From Peptacetobacter sp900539645 (lineage in GTDB: Bacteria > Bacillota > Clostridia > Peptostreptococcales > Peptostreptococcaceae), in the NCBI RefSeq assembly GCF_047807365.1, contig NZ_JBLOUI010000029.1:1-31480 (forward strand): a stretch of DNA of 31,480 nucleotides, in the 5' to 3' direction. A program made the translations under genes and the position numbers. How positions within the stretch are numbered: the stretch's first letter is position 1; every line of letters begins with the position of its first letter. Below are positions 1-8,247 of the stretch, piece by piece. The notes beneath the pieces are model-generated. The model was not told where the DNA came from, did no database searches, and saw nothing but the letters and a program-made list of their open reading frames with translations.

Positions 1-107
<107 letters not shown>

Positions 108-337
108 AATTCTTCGAATTTTATATCGCCAACGAATTTTCAGCTAATGTTTAAAATTCCGTTGCTCAAAATAAAATTAGTTTGTTATATCCGCTCAGAT
201 GTTATCTCAAAATATCTGGCATGGTTTGTATGGCGTTCGAACAATTTGTTCGAACTAAATATATCTGCTGTTCAGTTTTCAAAGTTCACTTAAAACTTTC
301 GTTTTATTTTTTATTTTCTTGCCCTCTCTCAAGGACA
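108..337 (-). other. rRNA operon leader with boxA-like antitermination region and hairpins
   Basis: This is the transcribed spacer between the inferred rRNA start and mature 16S. On the minus strand it holds ACTTTGAAAACTGAAC (near 270-285), which resembles the boxA-type leader elements of Firmicute rRNA operons. It also has a perfect hairpin of two GTTCGAAC arms (235-242 and 248-255) around a 5-nt loop, and a short CTTG/CAAG hairpin close to the start (318-336). These fit antitermination and pre-rRNA processing roles. No credible protein is encoded here. Confidence 0.7.
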
Positions 338-343
338 AGTATT

Positions 344-372
344 ATAATATCAGCTTTCACATTTTACGTCAA
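344..372 (-). promoter_or_regulatory. rRNA promoter with AT-rich UP-like element
   Basis: On the minus strand there is a -35 TTGACG (367-372), a 17-nt spacer and a -10 TATTAT (344-349), giving a start near 337. The stretch just upstream (373-415) is almost pure A/T with A-tracts, as expected for an UP element at a stable-RNA promoter. It abuts the 3' end of the precorrin-2 dehydrogenase gene. Confidence 0.85.
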
Positions 373-416
373 CACTTTTTTAAAAACTTTTTTTAATTTT
401 TTCATCAACAAGTAAT

Positions 417-1001
417 TTATATATTTTTTTCGATTTCTTTTAATTCTTCTATATCTAGTTTTACCAATGCTTTTAGCACTTCTTTTCTTTCTGTTTTATC
501 TTCATATTTTTTTATAATTTTTTCTCTCAGTTCCCCCAATAAATCTACATACTCAGCAAAAGACTCATCATAAATTTCTTCTAAATCTCTTCTAATTTTT
601 GCAGATAAAGCTGGAATTTTTCCTCCAGTAGATATTCCTATCAATAAATCTCCTCTTTTCACATAAGAAGAAACAGTAAAATCAGATAAATCTCTGCTAT
701 CTACTACATTTATCAATTTAGACTTTTTTCTACATATACAAGCAATCTCTTCATTAACCTCTTTATCATCAGTAGCCGCTACAACTATATCAAACTTATC
801 TATATACTCCTCTCTAAAAACATCATTTATTAAATCTACTTTATTTCCAAGCTCTAAAAATCTACTGTCAAAATCTGGAGCTAAAACAGTAATGCTTTTT
901 CCAAAATCTAAAAAATTCATACACTTTCTCAGCGCTACATTACCTCCACCTACTATTATTATCTCCATATTATCTAAATTCAAATTTACTGGATAAAACA
1001 A
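417..1001 (-). CDS. sirC: Precorrin-2 dehydrogenase (siroheme synthase N-terminal type)
   Basis: Predicted to oxidise precorrin-2 to sirohydrochlorin with NAD+, the shared precursor of siroheme and of cobalamin made by the early-cobalt route. The N-terminus reads FYPVNLNL followed by the Rossmann motif IIIVGGGNVALRK and the strand ITVLAPDF. A central VVAATDDKEVNEEIA and the VSSYVKRGDLLIGISTGGKIPALS segment are typical of the CysG-N/Met8 family. Length (194 aa) suits a stand-alone dehydrogenase with no methyltransferase domain. I chose a TTG start at 1001, eight bases after AGAGG; the in-frame GTG at 1010 lies inside that ribosome binding site. It lies 10.8 kb beyond the end of the cobalamin operon, whose CbiK should use its product. 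The arginase-like gene upstream may be co-transcribed (53 nt apart). No terminator was seen before the rRNA promoter. Confidence 0.88.
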   Translation of the reverse strand: MFYPVNLNLDNMEIIIVGGGNVALRKCMNFLDFGKSITVLAPDFDSRFLELGNKVDLINDVFREEYIDKFDIVVAATDDKEVNEEIACICRKKSKLINVVDSRDLSDFTVSSYVKRGDLLIGISTGGKIPALSAKIRRDLEEIYDESFAEYVDLLGELREKIIKKYEDKTERKEVLKALVKLDIEELKEIEKNI

Positions 1002-1054
1002 TAACTTCACCTCTTTTCAAAAAATCACCTAAAATAATAACCTCTATTATAACT

Positions 1055-1825
1055 TTATCCAATAACCCTAGTAAAAAAATCATAAAGTGACTTATTTGTT
1101 TTTTTATTAATCTCTCTATCTTCAAAAAACTTTGGGATTGGTTCATATGGATTCCGTTCTCCACAAATATCAGCACCTATAATATCATGATCCATTAAAA
1201 ATCGTTTCAATATCTTCTTCAAAAGCTCAACCGACATCTTTCCTTGACTCCAATTAGTCTTTGCATAATGCTTGCTCAAAACATCTTTATCTATAGAAAC
1301 ATACAATGGTACATCATTTTTTATAAGCTCCAATTTTTCCTCAGCAACTTTCTCTTCCAAATCTCTAAGGCTAACACACACCAACTTATCAAACTTTTCC
1401 TTTGATATACCCTCAATATCATCTATATTCTTCTGACTTGGTCCTATTAAAATCAATTGCTCTAAATTATCATTATTTTCTAATACCTCTCTAGCCCAAT
1501 CTCCGCAACTAGTAAAACTATGGATCATAGGAACTTGCATATCATTATGATAATCAAACAAAACAAGAGAAAACTTCCCTTCTAACTTTTCTACAAAAAA
1601 TTCTGTCATATAATGATAATTTCCAGAATCTATAAAATGCACTCCATTTGGGCTGTATTCTTCTAATCTTCTTTTTATTTCATCAGCTGCATCATCTGTA
1701 CAATACATATTTGTCCCAGATATATCTGAACAATCTACCCAATCTGTATCTCCTAAACTCTCTGCTATCTCCTTAGAGTATGTATTACTAAAATTAACAA
1801 CCAAATTTCTATCTTTATACTGCAT
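1055..1825 (-). CDS. Arginase/agmatinase-superfamily protein
   Basis: A 256-aa soluble protein with the metal-binding signatures of the ureohydrolase fold: a GNYH segment (His71), DYHND (Asp91, His93, Asp95), SIDKD (Asp179, Asp181) and a late GADICGE (Glu223). All expected Mn ligands appear present, so a hydrolase is plausible. The usual DP after the second Asp pair is missing (SIDKDVLSKHY), and the N-terminal GGDH is degenerate, so it is not a standard arginase or agmatinase and its substrate is unknown. AAAGGG about 12 nt before the ATG at 1825 is the likely ribosome binding site. A perfect 7-bp inverted repeat and the terminator of the TRAP operon lie just upstream. It may form a two-gene unit with the precorrin-2 dehydrogenase. 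Confidence 0.78.
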   Translation of the reverse strand: MQYKDRNLVVNFSNTYSKEIAESLGDTDWVDCSDISGTNMYCTDDAADEIKRRLEEYSPNGVHFIDSGNYHYMTEFFVEKLEGKFSLVLFDYHNDMQVPMIHSFTSCGDWAREVLENNDNLEQLILIGPSQKNIDDIEGISKEKFDKLVCVSLRDLEEKVAEEKLELIKNDVPLYVSIDKDVLSKHYAKTNWSQGKMSVELLKKILKRFLMDHDIIGADICGERNPYEPIPKFFEDREINKKTNKSLYDFFTRVIG

Positions 1826-1847
1826 TATCTATTCATCCCTTTCAAAA

Positions 1848-1863
1848 GCTAGTACCTACTAGC
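1848..1863. repeat. Short perfect palindrome upstream of the arginase-like gene
   Basis: GCTAGTA-CC-TACTAGC has 7-bp perfect arms and a 2-nt centre. It sits between the TRAP terminator and the ribosome binding site of the arginase-family gene. It could be an operator or a small RNA hairpin in the 5' leader; no recognised regulator site matches. Confidence 0.4.
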
Positions 1864-1893
1864 AAAAAAAGGGAGCCTAAAATATTAGCCCCC
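1864..1893 (-). terminator. Rho-independent terminator of the TRAP transporter operon
   Basis: On the minus strand, GGGGGCTAA and TTAGGCTCCC form a stem with one wobble and one bulge around a short TATT-type loop, followed directly by seven T (1864-1870). It lies about 80 nt after the dctP stop, as expected for the end of dctQMP. Confidence 0.85.
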
Positions 1894-1970
1894 TTTTCCC
1901 CGTATTCATTTATTATATATCAACTAAACTACTTTGTCTAACTTTAAACTAAAAGCTTTTACCAAGTAAT

Positions 1971-3035
1971 CTAATTATACTTTTCTATCTCATCTCTAAG
2001 TGTATCTATCAAATCAGAACCTATATCATTTTCAATATCATCCCAAACCGACTCACTTGCCTTCTTCATAGCTTCTAAAGTTTTCTTATCTAAGTTTATA
2101 ATCTCTGTTCCACTTTCTTCAATAACATTAATTCTATCATCAAGCTGTTTATCTGTAGTATTTCTCGCCCATACTTTAGACTCTTCAGCAGCCTCATAAA
2201 CAATAGCCCTTTCTTCATCAGTAAGTGAATTCATAACCTTAGATGAAGCAATACAAGTAACTGGATGTATAAAATGATTCGTATTTACAAGATAATCCTG
2301 CTGCTCATAAAATCTTGGAACAATTATCGCCTCTAGTGGATTTTCCTGAGCATCTATAGTTCCTTGCTGAAGTCCTATATACACCTCAGAATAAGACATC
2401 GGTGTAGGATTTGCACCCAAAGCTTTCCAAAATTTTATATGATATGGATTTTCCATAGTTCTTATCTTTAATCCCTTAAAATCGCTCAATTTATCTATCT
2501 TCTTGTTGGAAGTAGTCTCTCTAAATCCTTGATCCGCAATTCCAAGAAGCTCTACATCCTTTTCACTATAATATCCTTTTAATTTTTCAAAAAGCTCTCC
2601 ATCAAGAACCTTTCTAGCAATCTCAATATTATCAAATGACATAGGAGCATCTAACACAGCTGCTTCTGGAATAAAAGAAACCTGTGGTGAAGTCGCCTGA
2701 AAAACAAAGCTAATATTTCCACCTTGGCAAGCCTCAAAAATTTCACTATCTCCTCCAACCTGAGAATCGCTGTATGTCTCAACTTTTATCTTTCCATCAG
2801 ATTTTTCCTCTACTCTCTTTGCAAAATCTCTCATGAACTTTGCTGTGACAGTATCTGCACCAGAATCACAAGCTGCATAAAGAGTAATATTCTCTCCAGT
2901 TCTAGCAGATTTTTCCCTTCTCTCTGCAGTATCCAACGAAGAACACCCTACCATAGAAAAGGCTAAAACAGATAAAACTCCCAAAGATATTAACTTTTTA
3001 AACTTTTTAGCAAATAAATTCGTCTTTCTGTTCAA
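1971..3035 (-). CDS. dctP: TRAP transporter solute-binding lipoprotein (DctP family)
   Basis: Extracytoplasmic receptor that captures a carboxylate ligand and delivers it to the DctQM membrane pair. A lipoprotein signal peptide (basic start, hydrophobic LGVLSVLAFSMVG, then Cys in VGCSS) anchors it to the outer membrane face. The DctP core includes the ligand-arginine region LKIRTMENPYHIKFW, the MSYSEVYIGLQQGTIDAQENP signature and a C-terminal helix. Length (354 aa) is normal. I prefer a TTG start at 3035, eight bases after AGGAGG; the GTG at 3044 overlaps that site. It follows dctM with almost no gap and is the last gene before the terminator. The ligand cannot be told from sequence; the neighbouring hydroaromatic genes make a cyclic acid worth considering. 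Confidence 0.93.
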   Translation of the reverse strand: MNRKTNLFAKKFKKLISLGVLSVLAFSMVGCSSLDTAERREKSARTGENITLYAACDSGADTVTAKFMRDFAKRVEEKSDGKIKVETYSDSQVGGDSEIFEACQGGNISFVFQATSPQVSFIPEAAVLDAPMSFDNIEIARKVLDGELFEKLKGYYSEKDVELLGIADQGFRETTSNKKIDKLSDFKGLKIRTMENPYHIKFWKALGANPTPMSYSEVYIGLQQGTIDAQENPLEAIIVPRFYEQQDYLVNTNHFIHPVTCIASSKVMNSLTDEERAIVYEAAEESKVWARNTTDKQLDDRINVIEESGTEIINLDKKTLEAMKKASESVWDDIENDIGSDLIDTLRDEIEKYN

Positions 3036-3055
3036 AAATTTCACCTCCTAGAAAC

Positions 3056-4345
3056 CTATAGCAGAGCCAAACTCAGCTGAGGTATGAATGTTATCAATAC
3101 TAACACCACCATAAATGCAATAATAAATGGAATTGCACTCTTTATAATCTCTTCCATCTTTATATTTGTTATTGTACTCGCAACAAATAAATTTACACCA
3201 AGTGGAGGAGTTACAAATCCTATCGCCAAGTTTACAACCATCATAATACCAAAATGAATTGGATTCATTCCGTAGCTCTGTACTATTGGTAAAAGTATCG
3301 GTGTCAAAATTAAAATCGCAGGTGTAGTATCCATAATCATACCTACAAATAATAAAAGTAAATTTATTAAAATTAAAAGAACAAACTTACTAGACACAGA
3401 ACCTGTTATCATATCTGTCATCATTTCAGGTACCTTTAAGAAAATCAATACCCTAGAAAAAGCAGTCGCAGCTGCTATTATAAATAATATAGTAGAATAA
3501 GTTTTCACTGACTCCACTAAAACATCCCAAACATCTTTAATTTTAAGCGTTTTATACACACAAACAGAAAGTATAAGTGCATAAAACACAGATATAACTG
3601 CCGCCTCTGTTGGAGAAGCTATCCCACTATATATAGAACCAAGAACAATTATAGGACATACTAAAGCTAGAAAACTATCCTTAACTAAATTTAAAAATCC
3701 CATAGCTTTAAGACTATCTCTATACTCGTTTAATTTTTCCTTATCTTCACCATATTTCTTACAGTACATCCAAGAATAAACCATAAGTGCAAATCCTATA
3801 ATTAGCCCCGGAATTATACCTGCCTTAAACAAATCAGACACAGATGAACCTGATGCCTGTCCATAGAAAATAAACGGAATAGAGGGTGGAATTATAACAC
3901 CTATCCCTCCAGCAACTGCAACAAGCGCTGTGCTGAATTCCTTCTTATAACCCGCTCTTGCCAATATTGGAATTGTCATAGCTCCTACTGCTGCAGTAGT
4001 TGCAGGGCCAGAGCCTGAAATAGCTCCATAAAACAAACAAGTACAAATAACTGCTATAGGTAATCCTGCTGTCTTATCTGATACAAAATATGCAAAGAAA
4101 TCAAACAGTTTCTCAGAAATCTTTCCTCTAGCCATAATATTTCCCGACAATATAAACATCGGTACCGCTAAAATAGGGAAACTATTAACTCCATTTATCA
4201 TAGATCTTATAATATACTGTGCATCTGCCGGAAACCAAGGATTCGCTAAATTAGGCAATATACTAATTGAACCAAGTACTGCACCAACCGGTAGCCCAGC
4301 AATTAGCAAAAGTACAAATAAAAACATTAAAACTCCTACTGCCAT
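3056..4345 (-). CDS. dctM: TRAP transporter large permease (DctM family)
   Basis: Main membrane subunit, which moves a carboxylate inward with sodium ions. It is 429 aa, about normal, and hydrophobic throughout with roughly a dozen membrane segments. Family features include GNIMARG, the SGSGPATTAAVGAMTIPIL stretch, GIGVIIPPSIPFIFYG and the later MDTTPAILILTPILLPI and FVTPPLGVNLF segments, which make up the two pseudo-symmetric helical-hairpin regions. AGGAGG lies 5 nt before the ATG. It sits 9 nt after dctQ and 20 nt before the chosen dctP start, in one transcription unit. Specificity is set largely by DctP and remains unknown. Confidence 0.95.
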   Translation of the reverse strand: MAVGVLMFLFVLLLIAGLPVGAVLGSISILPNLANPWFPADAQYIIRSMINGVNSFPILAVPMFILSGNIMARGKISEKLFDFFAYFVSDKTAGLPIAVICTCLFYGAISGSGPATTAAVGAMTIPILARAGYKKEFSTALVAVAGGIGVIIPPSIPFIFYGQASGSSVSDLFKAGIIPGLIIGFALMVYSWMYCKKYGEDKEKLNEYRDSLKAMGFLNLVKDSFLALVCPIIVLGSIYSGIASPTEAAVISVFYALILSVCVYKTLKIKDVWDVLVESVKTYSTILFIIAAATAFSRVLIFLKVPEMMTDMITGSVSSKFVLLILINLLLLFVGMIMDTTPAILILTPILLPIVQSYGMNPIHFGIMMVVNLAIGFVTPPLGVNLFVASTITNIKMEEIIKSAIPFIIAFMVVLVLITFIPQLSLALL

Positions 4346-4354
4346 AATAACCTC

Positions 4355-4843
4355 CTAAAAATCCGACTTTATTCTTTCATCTTTATTCTTTAAACATAAT
4401 ACAATTTTTTCAATTACCCTAACTATAGCTAAGCCAGAACCTACAACTACAGATAAATAGACTATATACATCGGTAATCCTAAAGCTGGACTTCTCTGCC
4501 CACTTAAAAATGAGTTTTTAACAACTAAAAATCCAAAAATAAACACCAAAGCAAAAAATAAAACCATTAAGACTCTATCTATCATTAATACGATATTTTT
4601 AAATTTTGCTGGTAAATAATCTATGAACTGTACAACTTTTAATGATGTTCCTTTATTTATACAATAAGGTACGCCTAAAAAAGCTGACCATATAAATAAA
4701 TATCTTACTAACTCCTCAGACCATGTTAGTGAATTTTGGAATACATATCTAGCTATAATTTGAACCCCCAACACTAAGGTCATACTTATTAAAAGTAAAA
4801 CCAGCAAAACCTCTTCAAATCTATCCGGTATTATCTTTTTCAC
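4355..4843 (-). CDS. dctQ: TRAP transporter small permease (DctQ family)
   Basis: Small membrane subunit that partners DctM. It has four predicted membrane helices, with the family stretch ARYVFQNSLTWSEELVRYLFIW and the later GAFLG/VPYCINKGTSLKV region. The reading frame is open back to an ATG at 4885, but that codon has no ribosome binding site. AAAGGAG precedes a GTG at 4843 by eight bases and an ATG at 4849 by only two, so the GTG start (162 aa) is the most likely. It is the first gene of dctQMP; having dctP last rather than first differs from the commonest gene order. A TATAAT box (4930-4935) and a long hairpin lie upstream. Confidence 0.92.
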   Translation of the reverse strand: MKKIIPDRFEEVLLVLLLISMTLVLGVQIIARYVFQNSLTWSEELVRYLFIWSAFLGVPYCINKGTSLKVVQFIDYLPAKFKNIVLMIDRVLMVLFFALVFIFGFLVVKNSFLSGQRSPALGLPMYIVYLSVVVGSGLAIVRVIEKIVLCLKNKDERIKSDF

Positions 4844-4929
4844 CGCCATATCTCCTTTCAAACTTAAATAAACTACAACTCTCATTTATTTTCGCATTTT
4901 AAATTGTTAAATAAATGACTTTTTAAAAC

Positions 4930-4935
4930 ATTATA
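4930..4935 (-). promoter_or_regulatory. Possible -10 box of the dctQMP operon
   Basis: TATAAT on the minus strand about 87 nt before the dctQ start. The matching -35 region is weak (TAATAA at 17 nt), so activation by a regulator or an error in assignment is possible. Confidence 0.4.
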
Positions 4936-4960
4936 ATCCCTTTCAAAAATTTTTATTAAT

Positions 4961-5034
4961 TACGCCCTTTCAAATGTATTCATTTATATCCTTCAATTTA
5001 ATTCAATAAATCAATACTATTTGAAAAGGGCGTA
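4961..5034. repeat. Long imperfect inverted repeat (74 nt) between aroD and dctQ
   Basis: Outer arms TACGCCCTTTCAAA (4961-4974) and TTTGAAAAGGGCGTA (5020-5034) match except for one extra A. Pairing continues inward through GTATT/AATAC and ATTTAT/ATAAAT with one bulge and one mismatch, leaving a loop of about 18 nt. The stem is about 27 bp. It follows aroD by 26 nt on the minus strand but has no T-run, so it is not a typical terminator. A further copy of CCCTTTCAAA lies nearby at 4938-4947. Confidence 0.7.
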
Positions 5035-5060
5035 TTCTCTACAATATATAATTTCTACTA

Positions 5061-5822
5061 TTATAAACTAGCGTGTACTATATTTAAAACAGTTTTTAAA
5101 TCCTCAACATTTATCTGTCCTGGAGCAGATACTTTACCTACAGCTCCAAAAGTAAGTGCTGAACCAAATGCCTCTCCACTTAATCTACTTATAGCTCCTG
5201 TTCCTGCCATTGACATTGTTATTATAGGTCTATCAGCGTAGTTAGTGTACATTTCTTCAGTTGCTGCAAGAAGAGTTATCACATCTTTTTTATTCTGAGG
5301 CATAACCGCTATCTTAGGCACATCTACTCCTAATTCCTGCATTTTTCTTAATCTACCTACTATATCGTCTTTTTCTGGAGTTTTGTCGAAATCGTGGTTT
5401 GATCCAACTACTTTTACTCCATTTTCATGAGCTGCTTCTACAACAGCTTTAACATATTCATCTCCTGTAAATGCTTCAACATCAACTGCATCTACTAATC
5501 CAGTTTTTGCAGCATTTATATTTAATTCAACATATTTATCTGCTTCTATTGCCTTTTCTCCACCTTCTTTTGAAGTTCTGAAAGTGAATAATATTGGAGT
5601 TTCTCCTAAAGTTTCTCTAAGTTCTTTTAAAACTTCTTCTGTTTTTCCAAAGTCAAATATATCATCAAACCAGTCAACTCTGAACTCTACTATATCTGCT
5701 CCAACCTCATTTATTTTTTTAGCTGAATTTATTATTTCTTCTTTTGTCTTTCCTACTATCGGCACACATACTTTAGGAGTCCCTTCTCCTAATACTATGT
5801 TTCTTATTTTACAAGTATTCAT
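5061..5822 (-). CDS. aroD: 3-Dehydroquinate dehydratase, type I
   Basis: Interconverts 3-dehydroquinate and 3-dehydroshikimate through a Schiff base. The protein is 253 aa. Counted from the ATG at 5822, the catalytic residues are Glu86 (FRTSKE), His143 (GSNHDF) and Lys170 (VPKIAV), identical to the enterobacterial numbering as I recall it. This supports the start at 5822, which has GGAGG five bases upstream; the ATG at 5834 would lie before the ribosome binding site. In this setting (MFS carrier and YdiB-type dehydrogenase upstream, LysR nearby) a role in quinate/shikimate breakdown is at least as likely as one in aromatic amino acid synthesis. It follows the MFS gene by 152 nt and is probably the last gene of the aroE-MFS-aroD unit. 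Confidence 0.95.
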   Translation of the reverse strand: MNTCKIRNIVLGEGTPKVCVPIVGKTKEEIINSAKKINEVGADIVEFRVDWFDDIFDFGKTEEVLKELRETLGETPILFTFRTSKEGGEKAIEADKYVELNINAAKTGLVDAVDVEAFTGDEYVKAVVEAAHENGVKVVGSNHDFDKTPEKDDIVGRLRKMQELGVDVPKIAVMPQNKKDVITLLAATEEMYTNYADRPIITMSMAGTGAISRLSGEAFGSALTFGAVGKVSAPGQINVEDLKTVLNIVHASL

Positions 5823-5974
5823 ACTTTCCTCCATAAATCTAACTCTATTTTTATTTTAATAACCTTATTTCCTTTTATTTATACGATATACTCTAACTAT
5901 ATTAATTTAAAATATATCCTACCATTTCTATGTTTGTCTATGTTTTCTTTTCTACTATTTTATACTTTATTATA

Positions 5975-7186
5975 CTAATTTTCTCTAGCTGCTTCTTCTA
6001 ATTTAGAGAATCTCATATTTACTAAAAGTGCAAGTAAAACACCTATAGCTGTTATAACTATATTCATCATCATAACTGCTTCTGGTCCACTTGTTGCACC
6101 TATTTTACCAGCAGCTGTTAATATAGTATAGTTTGATAATGATGAAGCTATCATTATTATACTTGTTATTGTTCCTTTTATTTTAGGGAATAAATCATTT
6201 ACTGTAGCTGTTGCAAGCTGTAAAACACCACCTGCTGCTGAATAACCTATAACAAATGATCCTATCATACATATTGCTGGAGTTTTTATCATTAAAACTG
6301 CAACTAACATCGCTAAAGATATTAATGGATATAAGAATAAGAACCTAACTTCTTTTATTTTGTTTACAAGTATTGAAGTAAGTATTATCGCAACTATTGT
6401 ACCTGCTGAGTACCATACCTGCATCTGTCCAGCATCCCGCATTCCTGCCACTTCTGTACCAAAAGTCTGTGCACAGTTTAACCATAACTGGAATGTAGCT
6501 GTACAAGTAAATCCTATAGCTATTAAAGCTAAACTTTCTTTTGTAAATTTAGTGTGTTTTATATTTTCCATTAATCCAGGAACTTTTTCACCTTTTTCAA
6601 CCTTAGTTTCTGGAAGTTTTATTCTAGTAACTAATAAACCTATAACCACTAAAGCTACTGCACAACCTATCATAAATGTTGAGTAAGATATATTGTTTGT
6701 TGCAAATAATCCAAGAGTTATTGGTAATAATAACTGAGCTGCTGATATGAATAATTTTGTAAGCATTGTAGCAAGTCCTGATTTTGGAGCAAGTATTTCA
6801 ACACATGCTGGTATTACCCCTGTATCAAGGAATGAGTTTGCTACCCCACCTAATATAGCTACTATATAAGCAACCTGAACATTTGGTGAAAATGCTAATC
6901 CTATAAAGAATATTGCATAAGATGCTACACCTATAAGAGAACATATTCTTCTTCCTAATTTATCTGATATCGGTCCTGAGAATGGAAGTGTTATAAGTCT
7001 TCCAAGACCTAATGCTGCAGCTATCATAGTAACTGAATCTACTGATGAATTCCACTGAAGCGCAAGTGATTCTTTTATAACCTGCTGTCCTAATATACTA
7101 CAACCTATACCATGTATAAAGTAGTTAAGATACAGTATAAATGCACTTGAGTATAATTTCTTTTCCTGTGTCTGAGTATTTTCCAT
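5975..7186 (-). CDS. MFS transporter, YdiN-like, probable shikimate/quinate carrier
   Basis: A 403-aa protein of the major facilitator superfamily with about twelve membrane helices. The loop 2-3 signature appears as SGPISDKLGRRICSLIG, preceded by GLGRLITLPF; the second half has VIGYSAAGGVLQLA. From memory it resembles E. coli YdiN (YFIHGI, LGRLI, SAAGG, LFPK segments), whose gene lies beside ydiB and aroD, the same gene company as here. Import of shikimate, quinate or a related acid is therefore inferred from context, not proven. It lies 88 nt downstream of aroE. The ribosome binding site is weak (GGACGGA upstream of the ATG at 7186). Glutamine codons are almost all CAG, as in aroE and the reductase gene. 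Confidence 0.85.
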   Translation of the reverse strand: MENTQTQEKKLYSSAFILYLNYFIHGIGCSILGQQVIKESLALQWNSSVDSVTMIAAALGLGRLITLPFSGPISDKLGRRICSLIGVASYAIFFIGLAFSPNVQVAYIVAILGGVANSFLDTGVIPACVEILAPKSGLATMLTKLFISAAQLLLPITLGLFATNNISYSTFMIGCAVALVVIGLLVTRIKLPETKVEKGEKVPGLMENIKHTKFTKESLALIAIGFTCTATFQLWLNCAQTFGTEVAGMRDAGQMQVWYSAGTIVAIILTSILVNKIKEVRFLFLYPLISLAMLVAVLMIKTPAICMIGSFVIGYSAAGGVLQLATATVNDLFPKIKGTITSIIMIASSLSNYTILTAAGKIGATSGPEAVMMMNIVITAIGVLLALLVNMRFSKLEEAAREN

Positions 7187-7274
7187 ATTTAAATCCGTCC
7201 ATTTCCTAATATTTTTGAATCTACCCTTTTTTAGTTTTATATCTATTCCTAGTTTTTATATTTATTTCTATTTT

Positions 7275-8150
7275 TTATTCGTATTTTATACCTAAAGTTT
7301 CTTTCATATATTCTATTGGCATTGGCTGTCCAGTCCATAATTCAAATGCTGCTGATCCCTGGAATAACATCATTCCTAAACCATTCATTGTTTTGCATCC
7401 AACTTCTTTAGCCATTCTTAACATTTCTGTTTCTCTTGGGAAATAAACAACATCTGTAACTATTAAATCTTTTCTAAAGAATGATTTATCTGGTATATAA
7501 GTCTGTCCTTCAAGTGGTTTCATTCCCATTCCTGTTGCATTTGCAAATAGATAACTATCTTCTATTTCTTCTTTTAATTTATCTAAGTCTGCTAAATCAT
7601 ATAATGTAGCTTTACAATTTGTTTTTGTGTTTATTTTTTCTACAGTTTTTTCTGCATTTGCCCAAAATTCATCTTTTCTATTGAATATAGATATTTCTGC
7701 TACACCATCAAGTGCTGCCTGTATTTCTATTGCTGTTGCAGCTCCACCTGCACCAACTATTGTCATTTTTTTACCTATAACATCTATATCATTATCTTTT
7801 AATGACTGCATATATCCTATACCATCTGTTATATGTCCTGTTAATTTTCCGTTGTCGTTTACTATTGTATTTACTGCTCCACACATTTCTGCAGCTGGTG
7901 ATAATTCATCTAAATATTTATGAACTACAGTTTTGTTAGGCATTGAAACATTTGACCCTCTCATCTTTAATGCTCTAAGACCTGTTATAGCATCTTCTAA
8001 AGTATCGTTATCTACTTCAAATGCTAAGTATGCATAGTCTAAACCTAATTTTGCAAAAGCTTCATTCTGCATTGCTGGTGAGCTTGAGTGTCTTATTGGG
8101 TAAGCCATTAACCCTATTAATTCTGTGTATCCTGTTATTCTTTCTGCCAT
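7275..8150 (-). CDS. aroE: Shikimate/quinate dehydrogenase, YdiB type
   Basis: Oxidoreductase between shikimate (or quinate) and its 3-dehydro form, using NAD(P). The protein is 291 aa: an N-terminal substrate domain with SSSPAMQNEAF and NVSMPNK (Lys73), Asp109 in HITDG completing the catalytic pair, then the Rossmann motif VGAGGAATA and the FNRKDEF segment. MAYPIRHSSSP, ALKMRG and NVSMPNK match E. coli YdiB more closely than classical AroE, whose motif is NVTVPFK. YdiB accepts quinate as well as shikimate and either NAD or NADP, which suits a breakdown role. The ATG at 8150 has GGAGG eight bases upstream; the TTG further upstream overlaps that site. It is divergent from the LysR gene, with a shared operator between them. 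Confidence 0.93.
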   Translation of the reverse strand: MAERITGYTELIGLMAYPIRHSSSPAMQNEAFAKLGLDYAYLAFEVDNDTLEDAITGLRALKMRGSNVSMPNKTVVHKYLDELSPAAEMCGAVNTIVNDNGKLTGHITDGIGYMQSLKDNDIDVIGKKMTIVGAGGAATAIEIQAALDGVAEISIFNRKDEFWANAEKTVEKINTKTNCKATLYDLADLDKLKEEIEDSYLFANATGMGMKPLEGQTYIPDKSFFRKDLIVTDVVYFPRETEMLRMAKEVGCKTMNGLGMMLFQGSAAFELWTGQPMPIEYMKETLGIKYE

Positions 8151-8247
8151 TTTATTTTCCTCCAAATTTTATAAAGTATATTTAAGTTTTAGTCTGTTCT
8201 ATCACAGACACTTTATTTAATATTTATCAAACAACCTCTTTACCCAT

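Noticed and set aside
182..415. Plus-strand open frame of 77 codons antisense to the rRNA leader
   Set aside because: It lies across the rRNA promoter and leader, has no ribosome binding site and shows no protein features beyond Phe/Leu/Ser richness from T-rich DNA.
4961..5034. Reading the long hairpin as the aroD terminator
   Set aside because: No run of T follows the stem in either orientation and the loop and stem are unusually long, so it is reported as a repeat instead.
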